From: Pithys albifrons albifrons | Taxonomy: Eukaryota; Chordata; Aves; Passeriformes; Thamnophilidae | Length of the DNA stretch: 64,000 bases | Assembly: GCF_047495875.1 (NCBI RefSeq) | Contig: NC_092459.1 | Location: forward strand, 8,870,965-8,934,964 | Direction: 5' to 3' | Shown here: positions 1 to 9,460 of the stretch, piece after piece | Numbering within the stretch: the first letter of the stretch is position 1 | How the letters are laid out: every line of letters starts with the position of its first letter | The notes under the pieces: model-generated | The model's input: only the letters and a program-made list of their open reading frames with translations | Told to the model about the DNA's origin: nothing | Databases searched by the model: none | Translations under genes and position numbers: made by a program

Positions 1-50
1 GTTTGGGGTTTTTTCTTGTGTGTGTGTGTGGTTTGGGTTTTTTTAGAGGG
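1..50. repeat. GT/T-rich low-complexity sequence
   Basis: Runs of T and G with a short (GT)n tract open the window. It is simple sequence with no further structure visible. Confidence 0.7.
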
Positions 51-1360
51 AGTTGACAGTCAACTAGGCTTGCAATATGAAATTAATTAATTCCTTCCAT
101 TCAAGATAAAAAACAGGTGACCATGTGAACAGGCTCACTGAAACATACAGGGATGCTACAAGAGGAAATCATTGCAAAATCATCAATTGCACTACTGCCT
201 GATTTCAATGTTTCATTTAAAGAACGTGTGAAGTTCCACCAGGCACCTTGGAATCAAAAATCTTTCTTACCATTGCCAAACTTCTCCAATAACAGTGTAG
301 CTGTGTTAGCCTTGTGTTTAATGAGCTCGAGGTGGGATGAGATGTTAGTTATTTAAATCACTTTTAGCAATTTAAGCTTCGCTCATTTGCACCATAAATA
401 AATTCTTGTGTGAGCATGGGAGAAAAGCTTAATTTCCATTCCAGCTGCAATAATATCTGCGAAGACTATAAATTTAACATTTGAAATCATCAAATCAGCA
501 CCTGCATTAGTAAAGCAGGACATGTGAATATATCAGAATAGCTGAGAATACAAAATGAAAAGTGTCTAAAACTCTCAATTTTCAAGTCTTTTTATTTATA
601 CAAATTCTGGTCATGTATGGACTAATTCCAAATCTCTTCAAACTTTGAGAAACCAAAATAACTCCTGCTTTTATCCATGCTAGGGTGATGCAATTCAGAG
701 CTGGAACTGGTCCACAGTCTTTATTTTGCTTTAGATATTTTTTTCCTTAGGATAGCAAGACTTTGCACCAATTAGTTCATGAACCCAACAGCCCAGACAC
801 ACTAACAGGTGACTATGGTACCTTATGTCATTCCAGCTGACATGTAGTATCATTTCATTTATGTATTCTTAGCTCTCAGCTTCAGCGAGGCTTAGCTTTG
901 TGTGCAATATAAAAGGGTTTGATAAATGGCACCGCCCTGTATACCCTCAGGTTAAGATCATGCCCAGGAGCAGTTCCAAAAGGTGAGTAGATGCACAGTA
1001 ACTTCTTCAGCAGTGGCATTTGCTCAAGTGTGCAAGTGGCTCTAGAGTTGTGTTCCATTCATCACTAATAAAAGAGAGGAAAAACATTCCTCTTCCATAA
1101 ATAAATGGTTCACCAGAGATTGAATTTATATTTTGCAGCATGGTATGATCTGTCAGCCACTGATTAAGTCTGAGCTAAGCTCAAGTTAAAGGGCTGAAGG
1201 GACACAGATTCTTATGTGATGATGTGACATTAAACCTATGAAAAATTTCAGTTCAATTTTTTTCTGTAACCCCCCCCCAAACTGTCACTAAGGGATGCGT
1301 CTTTAAGAGAATACTTTGAGGTTCTAGTGTGTTTTAATTTATCTTTGTAACACCCCTGAT
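51..1360. other. Unannotated AT-rich sequence
   Basis: No coding region or recognisable repeat is seen. The longest open frame (67 codons at 153-356) has no family resemblance. A run of nine C near 1270-1278 is the only simple-sequence feature. Confidence 0.5.
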
Positions 1361-1586
1361 GCACAGGAAATTCCTTCTGGATATGAGGAAGAACTTCTTT
1401 ACTCTGCAGGTAAGTGTGCACAGGAACAGATTGTCCAGAAGATCTCTCTCATTAGAAATATTCCTGAGCCATCTGGATTCAATGCTCTGCAATGTGCTCT
1501 AGGATGACCCTGCAGGGAGGTTGGACCAGATGACCCCACCAATGGTCCCTTCCAATATTACCCATTCTGTGTTTCTGTGTCTCTGT
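1361..1586 (+). mobile_element. CR1 LINE, 3' end fragment
   Basis: This is the last ~225 nt of a CR1 non-LTR retrotransposon in plus orientation. Visible CR1 hallmarks are the 'ttctggatatgaggaagaacttctt' region (split here by divergence), the 'gggaggttggaccagatgacc' block near 1516-1536, the 'ggtcccttccaat' block, and a tail of imperfect ATTCTGTG-type repeats at about 1564-1586. It is strongly 5'-truncated, as is usual for CR1, and carries no coding capacity. Divergence from the family consensus is moderate by eye, so it is an old, dead copy. Confidence 0.88.
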
Positions 1587-2579
1587 AGATTCTGGAGTAA
1601 AGAATTATTTCATTCAAATTCAAACTGGCAGAAGATTTAGAATACTGGATGCACCTGTGGAGTTCTGCTGGTGTTTCTAAAATTGAAAAGTTCTCTATAT
1701 GTAATTGTAGTGCTAGAGCAACATGAAAGCAGACTAGCAAAGTTTAAACACGGTGCAGAAAAATTAACTCCTTTAAAACATGCTGTCCAAATATCACTGT
1801 TTTTTCTTAAAGCTATTTTCCCCCTCATCAGACCTATAGCAAAATAAGCTAAGTCCTCCACATGCTCAGCACTGCACTTTGCCTGTTTCTACCTAGTCAC
1901 ATTGGATTTATTGAAAAACTAAAAAGGTACATTTTTTGCCCCTCGAAAGATGCCATTACATTAGTAAATTTTCTGCCATCTCTACATGTTTTTACACTTT
2001 CTGAAAGGGATCTGAAGAATAAGGCATTATTTCCTATAAAGTTTTTCTGGGTAGTGTTTCAGAATGAAATTCAGCTTAGTTTTAAACCTGCTCCCTACAT
2101 TATCTGTGTAAGACTTCTGTCTCACATACCTAGTCAGAGACATGCATACATCAAGTTGTGAGAGTTGCATTCAGATGCCCTACATTATTTCTCTGACAAT
2201 CTGAAAACAGAAGTAGTACAAATGGCTAACAGGTCAGACATTTAATTTCAGGGAAATAAAGTTACAGGAGATCAATCTGACCCTCTATATCTATTTTCAG
2301 GCAATAGCCATAAGCAGCAAGATTTATAAATTTTGCCTTACAGGAATATAGGCAATTACTGTGCTTAGTATTCCTCCTGTATCTTGCTTCAAAATAAAAG
2401 TTATTCTCAGTCGGTCTAATTGATTCAGACTCAACTCTATGTACAAACCAATCACTCATTTTTCTCATTTGGAATTATATTTATTTTTTGTCAGTGTAAG
2501 ATCTTTGCTGATGTCCAAACTGTGATTGATTGTATTTGTTACATTTTTCTTCAGAAACAAAAGAATAAAATAGACTATT
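1587..2579. other. Unannotated sequence
   Basis: AT-rich. The 99-codon frame at 1862-2161 has no recognisable motif and is taken as chance. No repeat family recognised. Confidence 0.5.
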
Positions 2580-3066
2580 TCAGCTGTGAGGGACCCACAA
2601 TAATCATGCAGTCCAACTGCCTGCTCACTTCAGTGATGACCAAAATTTGAAGCGTGTTCTTAAGGGTGTTGTCCAAATGCCTCTTAAAGACTGACAGCCT
2701 GGCCAGCTCTCTAAGAAGCCTGTTCCAGTGTTCAACCATATTCTTGGTAAAGAAATGCTTCTTAATGTCCAGTTTAAGCCTCCCATGATACAGCTTTGAA
2801 CCATTCCCATGTGTCATGCTACTGGATCCCTGGGAGAAGAGCTCAGCACCTCCTCCCCTCCTAGGAAGCTAAAGGAACAATGAGGTCATCATCCCTTAGC
2901 CTCCGTTTCTCCAGACTAGAAAAAAAAAATGGAGCCCTCAGCTGCATCTCACAGGACATTTCTTTCAGCCCTTTAACCAGCTGTTTTGCCTCCTCTGGAC
3001 TGATTCAAGGACCTTCACATGTCTCTGTCCCTGAACTGCACACAGTGCTCAAGGTGAGGCCACATC
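2580..3066 (-). mobile_element. CR1 LINE fragment (3' portion)
   Basis: Read on the minus strand this is the end of CR1 ORF2 and the short 3' region. A broken frame (2575-2817) encodes the typical C-terminal RT segment: an LDIKKHFF-like stretch, then a 'W N R L' motif and a 'V F K R H L D' motif. The left edge near 2580 carries the degenerate 3' terminus ('gggacccacaataatcatgcag' complement side). The right edge fades near 3066 in the 'tgctcaaggtgaggccaca' block that is standard in CR1. Several frameshifts and a poly-A interruption (2920-2929) show decay. Confidence 0.88.
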
Positions 3067-3675
3067 AAATTTGAATGAGTTGAAAGTGCATGAATATTGC
3101 TGCAGGAGTAATGTCTGCTTTTTCATTTTCTCTTTTTAATATTACATGAAGTCAGTATCAACTTTTGCCCAACTCTGGGTAGACAGATGTTAGTGGTTCA
3201 CGTATAGGCAAATATTTGTGTATGAGGTTGGATCAACATTCAGTCTGCTATGGGAAAACTCTCTGAGTTAGTGTCTGTCTGTCAACATATCTTTTGCAAC
3301 TTGGAGTGTTCCAAGTGCTTTGGAATAACCAAAGTTGACATGGTAGACCTAAACCCGGTTCTGGAAAGAGGCAGATTTAGGAAGCATTTGCTACAGCTGA
3401 TATCACTGTTAGCAAGATATTACTAGGCCGTTACACTGTGACAAAGTTGTAAAATGCAATTTCTGGGACCAAAGTTTGACATCCAGCTATCTTGGTAAGT
3501 TAGGAGATGATTTACAAATTTTCTCTCATGCTTAGGTGTTATTCTACCTCAACAATAAGCCATTGACCACTTCTTCTCCCTTCCACTACCTCTTCTGTTC
3601 TCATCTTCTCCCAACTGCATGACATAAATAGAACTACTCTCCTTGCTGGAGCACAAGAACAAAGCAGCTCTGTCA
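3067..3675. other. Unannotated sequence
   Basis: No gene or recognised repeat. The last ~140 nt (3540-3675) may be further, unrecognisably diverged RTE sequence belonging to the next feature. Confidence 0.4.
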
Positions 3676-4677
3676 TTTCAGGCTGCATCTCATCCCATCC
3701 CTTGCCGCCCTCGTTGTTCACACAGAAGCAGCTCTGCAGTGCTTAACATCCTGCTTTGCAGAGGCTGCTGAGCTTTCTGGGCTGGAAGTCAGCCTGAAGA
3801 AGATGGAAGTTCTCTACCAACCTGCACCTCAAGAAGTATTCCATCATACTCACATCAGCATAGGCAATTCAGAGCTTAAGTCAGTCCAGCAGTTCACCTA
3901 TCTGGGAAGTATCATTTCCTCAGACGGTAAGATTGACAAAGAGATAGACAACAGGCTAGCAAAGGCATACAGAGCCTTCGGAAAACTCCATAAAAGAGTC
4001 TGGTCCAATAAACACCTGAAGAAAAGTACAAAGATTAGTGTCTACAGAGCCATTGTACTGTCTACTCTTTTGTATGGGTCTGAATCCTGGTCATCTATCG
4101 CCACCACCTACAGCTTCTCAAACACTTCCATCAGCGCTGCCTCCGTTCAATCCTAAACATCCACTGGTCTGGTTACGTGACCAATGTGTCTGTTCTTGAA
4201 CAGGCAGGGGTCAGCAGTATCGAGGCCATGCTGATGAGAACGCAGCTGCGCTGGGCAGGGCACGTCTCCAGGATGGAGGATCACCACCTTCCAAAGATTG
4301 TCCTCTATGGTGAACTTGCCACCGGCTGCCGCAAGAGAGGAGCCTCGAAGAAGAGATACAAGGACTCCCTGAAACAACACCTCAGCCTTGGTCATATTGA
4401 CTGCCACCAATGGTTCACTCTGGCCTCCAATCGGGATTCATGGAGCCACACATGCTGCTTCCTTTGAGAATGCACGGAGAGTCAGTCTGGAGGACAAAAG
4501 ACAACGCAGAAAGAACCGTTCCTTGCCAATGTCACCTAGGGAGACGTCCCGCTGCGCCTTTTGTGACCGGACCTGCCTATCCCATATCGGCCTTTTTAGC
4601 CACCAGCACACTTGCAGCAAGCGTGGGTAGTGCCCTTCTCAAATCTTCATTCGCAAAGCCTGGCCATGATGATGATC
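3676..4677 (+). mobile_element. RTE-clade LINE (AviRTE-like), 5'-truncated
   Basis: A 1-kb 3' fragment of a non-LTR retrotransposon distinct from CR1. Translation gives the end of the reverse transcriptase and the C-terminal tail. It shows an eroded catalytic region (about 3680-3720, where the usual F/YADD is lost), a 'KKMEVLYQPAP' segment, an FTYLGS motif at 3893-3910, 'LLYGSESW' near 4070-4093, and 'QLRWAGHVSRM' at about 4243-4275. A Cys/His-rich tail (CxxC...H...H) lies at 4553-4618 with a stop at 4628. The frame changes at about 4100 and again near 4440, so it cannot encode an active enzyme. After the stop come only ~35 nt, then an (ATG)n tail at 4666-4677; a very short 3' UTR ending in a short repeat is characteristic of RTE elements. 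The specific AviRTE assignment is from memory and needs a library search. Confidence 0.82.
3722..4630 (+). pseudogene. Broken reverse transcriptase C-terminus of RTE-like LINE
   Basis: Coding remnant of the LINE above. It reads in one frame from about 3680 to 4100, shifts frame to about 4440 (frame of 4177-4467), then returns to the first frame and stops at 4628-4630. At least two frameshifting indels are therefore present. The encoded regions are RT thumb/connection followed by a putative nucleic-acid-binding CxxC...H...H tail of about 25 residues. The endonuclease and most of the RT domain are absent because of 5' truncation. It has no expected function. Confidence 0.8.
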
Positions 4678-4679
4678 AT

Positions 4680-7064
4680 CCCATCCCTGAGGAACTGTGC
4701 AGCTTCCTTCTAAGTAGCATGGGCTGGAGATAAATTTTTCTTACTATATGCAAAATAAAATCTATACTCCTAAAAAAAAATCCATGACCATTCACTATGC
4801 ATAGGCAAAGCTTACATCTTAATTTTTAGTGTCACAGAATTTATATATGTATTATTTCAATATGCTAAATGCTTGAGTTACTTGGAGTAATCAGTATAAA
4901 TATATTACTTATTAGCGGATGTTGACTAGAACTCAATCTAAATACATGAACCTTTACACAACACAAGCGAGACAACTATAAAATAAAATACTCCTCAAAC
5001 TACTGAATCTGAAGTCAGAAGCAAGTTTTCTGTTGCCCTCCAATCTTTCCAAAGGAGAGAAGTGATGTTATAAAAAATGTAAAGTCTGAAAGATTCAGAA
5101 AATACATCTGAACCTCCTGGCATATTTTTGAAGTTTTTTCTTAAAAACTCATGAAGGAAAGAGGTTTGAAGTGTGTGCTTCATCATGAGAATGTGGGCTG
5201 GGAACATATTTTGTCCCCACTGCAAATAGGGAAACAGCACATCTTTTGCCTTATGTGATGTTCTCCTTCAATGAATAAAAGGCATAAAAATCACAAATGT
5301 GCAGTACCAGACAAGTGTGTACAGACAATAACTAGAATTCAAGCACTAACAGAACAGGACTGTAACAGAGCACGTTGCAATATTAATTACACTTTTCAGA
5401 GCTCTTGTATTCATCATCCTGCTGGCCAGCAGATGGATGTGAGAGACGTCTTTTCATTTCAGTAAATCACGATGGAGTAGAAACAGCAGTCATCAGAGAG
5501 CTCTGAATCACTCAGCAGGTTTACATGTGTTCTGGAGCAATACTTTGCACCACCTCAGCTTATAGCTTAGTCGTAATTAGTGGCATTGTCAAAAAATTGC
5601 TATAGGTGTTTATTCCCTGCCCATCCTCTCATTCTCTAGGTAATGAATTACCTCTCATTGGTAAATAAGAAGATGTAGATTGGTTACTTTTCAGAATAGA
5701 AAGATTAAAATGTCTCTGTAAAAGTTTAAATTATTTTTGTGCACTTAGAGTTAACATAGGTGGGTGTAAACAGAAACTATTTACATATAGGCATCTTACA
5801 CATACACTTGAGCATAGCTGGGTGCAGAGAGGAAATAAAATGCTGTTTGACCTAGGTTTTTAAAAATGTTTTTGCCATTCTGTTGGATGGTGAAGGAATA
5901 TTGCCCCCTGTTCAGTTTACCATTGGTCCATGAATACAGAACTAGAAGATCTGTGGCTTTGTCCTCTTTACTGAATCTGTAGAGATCATTTGTTCAGTCC
6001 CAAGGGAAAGTATGGAACAGTGAATGGCAAACTTAATGGATTAGGTGAGGACTCTAGAGGAATAATCCAGGAAAAACATTGTGTCTTTTCATTCATACAA
6101 GGTCAAAAAGAGATGAAAATGTTTGCTTGTTTGGTCCCCCAGAGGTTTCACAAGACTGTTCACGAGGATAGGTCCCGAGAGCTCAGCTGGTGCAGCTCAG
6201 CTTGGACTGGTGCCAGGAAGGCACTTATAGCAGAGCCAGAGCACAAACACAGGGCTGTGTCCCTCCTGCCAGAGCAGAGTGAACCACTGCATACGGCATG
6301 GTTGATTTCTTGCAGGAATCCCTTTGCAGAGAAACTAATGTTTTTGTTTTGAGAAAAGATACATCTGAAATTAACAGCGGTGAAATGTTACGTCTTATTT
6401 GAATTTTAGTGCAGTAACAAATACTTTATCCTACTTCTTCTAAAAAATTACATCATAACCCTTTGCAACCGAAGAAGAGTGCCCCCTTAAAAATGAATCA
6501 CTAAGAGAAGGTGACAGTACAGAGCTGAAGGTATTAAGCTGTATAGAGAATAGATAGCTTGATAAAAAGTTCTTGGCAGAGAAGTGGTTCAGGTGTTTTA
6601 CATGTCATCTTCAGCTTTAATCTTGACTAATGAACTCAATGAGGATTTTTAATTTTTTTCCTACTAGCTAGCAAAGCTTGTTCATGTTCTTTTTACTGAA
6701 TATAACAAGAAAAATCTTACATCTTCATTTTTAGATTCTTCTTCTCATCTCTCACTTAGAGAAGGAAAGACAAAAAATGTGTTCTTATGCAAATTTTGTA
6801 ATATTCTGCACAGTCTTAATTTACACTTAACCCTAGAAGTTCCTGTACATGAATTTACTAGGTGCTACCAGCTGATCAAAAACACAGATAATAAGAAGTA
6901 AAGGAAACCAAATAAATTCTAAAACTGTGTGATGCAATTTAAGGCACCCAAGAATAGCCAAGATACTTGGAGCAGAGATGTACAAAATAACAAAATACTC
7001 CCAGCAGAAAAGCCAGAGGCTCTCCGGGTGATTACAGCCCTCAGGCAAGTTTCCTGCTGTCCCG
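4680..7064. other. Unannotated sequence
   Basis: AT-rich unique-looking DNA. A pocket at roughly 6120-6310 is clearly richer in G+C and lies inside a 120-codon open frame (5990-6352) that has no recognisable domain. No tRNA, rRNA or repeat family recognised. Confidence 0.45.
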
Positions 7065-7074
7065 GAAAAATACT
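7065..7074. repeat. Target-site duplication, left copy (SINE at 7075)
   Basis: GAAAAATACT here matches GAAAAGTACT at 7226-7235 with one mismatch. The pair brackets the SINE, as expected for LINE-type target-primed insertion. Confidence 0.65.
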
Positions 7075-7225
7075 GTAGTGCTCAGTTGGTTAAAACTTGG
7101 TAGTATAATGCCAAGGTCATGGGTTCAATCCCCTATGTGGGCCATTGACTTAAGAGTTGGACTCGATGATCCTTGTGGGTCCCTTCCAACTCAGAATAGT
7201 CTGTGATCTGTGATCTCTGATCTGT
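7075..7225 (+). mobile_element. TguSINE1-like SINE (tRNA-Ile head, CR1 tail)
   Basis: The 5' ~75 nt resemble tRNA-Ile: a D-arm 'GCTCAGTTGGTTA' at 7079-7091, an anticodon-region remnant, 'GCCAAGGTC', and a canonical B box GGTTCAATCC at 7122-7131, ending in a 'GGGCCA' acceptor-like segment. The 3' half is a CR1 3' end ('GATGATCCTTGTGGGTCCCT' near 7167) with a tail of TGTGATC-type repeats (about 7200-7225). tRNA-Ile plus CR1 tail is the architecture of TguSINE1 described from zebra finch, moved in trans by CR1. The imperfect tRNA shows it is not a working tRNA gene. Internal A/B-box promoter remnants are retained. Confidence 0.85.
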
Positions 7226-7235
7226 GAAAAGTACT
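7226..7235. repeat. Target-site duplication, right copy
   Basis: GAAAAGTACT, partner of 7065-7074. Confidence 0.65.
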
Positions 7236-9259
7236 TATCTTTGTGAAGTAAAATAGAGATTCGGGTTTTGCTATATAAATGAAATAGAATGTGAAAGTGA
7301 AACTACATGATGACATTGCTATGAAACTTCAGTATTTAGATGGAAAGAGCTGATGAATCTTACATGTTTATATAATTTCAAAGCCGGGTTCATTATATAC
7401 CATGGTATGAATGCTAAAGCTAACTCTGCTGTACAGAAAAGGAAGGGACAACAAGAGACTGGGATTTGCATTCTTTTCTTGTATTTAGATTTCTGGATTT
7501 CACCTTTCAAAAGAGAGCTCTGCTTTGCCAAAGGAGAGTGAGGAGGTTCTCCCTTGTATTCAGTGAATGGCTGGTTAAACCATCCATTCAGGATTAATTT
7601 TTATTCTTTAGGATGGGTTTTATACTTTCAAGAGTTTCAGAGTTCATCAGCCTGAAGAAGATACCAATTCATGTTTTCTACCTACATGGATGATATACCT
7701 GGCTGGTTTACAATATGACTTCTATCTGTTTCAGCACTTCTGTTTTGCAAAAAAATACTGAGGTTTACTGAGCTGAGAGTACAAGCATCTGGGGATAACA
7801 AATGGTAAGACTTGGATTCTAGCTTTTTTCATGAGGAATACTATACATTTTACACCATATAGGAAGCATACGCAGTCTTTAAAATAGCTATCAGAATGTA
7901 CAATTTCTTGGTCAGACCCTAAATTATCACTTAGTGCATTGGCAGGCTCTCTGCACTGGGCAGAGTGTGTCATAGAATATTTTTATTGGAGAAATTAATG
8001 GACTTGACTAAAATTGACTTGAGTATCTTGCAGAATTTCCTTCTAAAACTGTCCAGCATTTTTAATTTGAGCTTTTGGTCCCATTAATGAATTCTAAAGA
8101 TAGTCTTAATCTTATGTTTCACTCTGGTATAATATTTCTTTTATTATTGGTTTCAAGCTTAAAATAGCACAAAGGATAAGTGAACACAAACACATAGTGA
8201 ATACCAGCTCATTAATTGGCTCAAATAAGTCTTAAAAATACTGCAAAACATTAACTCTTCATGAATTGCATTGGGTATGTTGGCTGCTACATACTTGCAG
8301 AAGAAGAAAAAGAGGGATAAAGGTTTAGCACAGCCATAATGCACCACTTCTAAATTCAATTATTATATTTCAGGAAATTATATTTTAATTTAAATTTTAC
8401 ATAATTCATATAATTGTGTATGTATGCATTTCTACAATGCATTAGTATATTGTAATATATTTTACGTATGTTTGTATTTCCTGCTAGAAGAGAATCATCT
8501 TTAACCTATAGCTTACACTTACCAACTTAGCAAGTATAGCCCATAAGTCAAGTTTATCAAGTTTTATCATCATAACATCATCATAGCATGATACAGCTAA
8601 CAATAAAATCTTTAGGTTAGGGTTATCTTTATGCCCACATAATTTTATAAGAGTTTTATTCTTTATTTTATGAGACATTCAAGTACTTTGATTCTGCATG
8701 TGGTCCTTAAATCTACTGCACAATTGTAATTCTTTCTTACCACCTACTAAAGTTAACTGCTCCCTCAAGAACACTTGGGAAATTATTCTCAGGACAAAAG
8801 CAGAGGAAAAACAGTTACATGGTGCCTTTGCACATTTTTCTTAACTTCGAACAAAGCTCCACCTAGACTGCTATAGATGCTAATATGCAACAGGGTAAAA
8901 CCTAGCTTTTGCTAAAAAAAAAGGTGCTTAGGTTAGAAAAACAAAACTTAAGACGTAGGGAGAAGACATGACAGTCTGCTTAGTGACTAGGATGGCAAAT
9001 GGAAGGAGGGTTAAAAAACAGGTTTTTTGGGCCATCACTCTGAATTCACTTGTTCCCTCTCAAAATAACACTCCAGTGTCATTTCGCTGCTTAAAGGTAT
9101 GTCAGGCTGTTGGCCTGCAGCATGAAACTGAGCAACCGTCCAGATTTGTTACCCAATTCTCTGTATTTCACAAAGGAGAAATCCTATGCTGTATAAACTT
9201 GCCTTTCGTCCTCTCTTCCACATTAAATGGTGAATCAGGTGCTTGTAATCAACTGAGTA
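7236..9259. other. Unannotated AT-rich sequence
   Basis: No gene or repeat recognised. Very AT-rich at about 8370-8470. The 158-codon frame 8968-9444 is rejected because its second half is simply the antisense of a SINE. Confidence 0.5.
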
Positions 9260-9460
9260 GTGTGTGTGTGTGTGTGGCTCGGCTTCGCGTACGAAGGTTT
9301 GGGAAGGGCTGTCCCCACGTGGGTGTGCCCTTCCAGCCTACGGAGTGGATTTTAGGTGAGGCTCAGCATGCGCAGAACTGGCCCCACTATTTAAGTCCTG
9401 AGGTTCATCTGCCACGGCCAAGCAAGCTTGGACAGTGCCAGTGAAGTTCCTCAGGACTAG
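9260..9460 (-). mobile_element. RTE-tailed SINE, copy lacking the 5S head
   Basis: Read on the minus strand, the element starts near 9460 at 'CTAGTCCTGAGGA'. It runs through the same ~190-nt body as the SINE at 32531-32836 at roughly 90% identity by eye, with many CpG-type transitions. It ends in 'CGAAGCCGAGCC' followed by a (CA)n tail, seen as (GT)n at 9260-9276 on the plus strand. The 5S-rRNA-like head is absent, and the break lies within a few bases of the head/body boundary. This could be ordinary 5' truncation or a headless subfamily. No convincing target-site duplication was found; only a weak ACTGA is shared by both flanks. Confidence 0.82.

Noticed and set aside
1262..1282. G-quadruplex candidate from the poly-C run
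   Set aside because: Only a single C run, without the four runs needed for a classical quadruplex.
7075..7150. Functional tRNA-Ile gene
   Set aside because: The B box is intact, but the anticodon arm and acceptor stem do not pair and a CR1 tail follows directly. It is a SINE head.
8968..9444. 158-codon open frame as a gene
   Set aside because: Its second half is the antisense of the RTE-tailed SINE and the first half shows no motif or codon signal.
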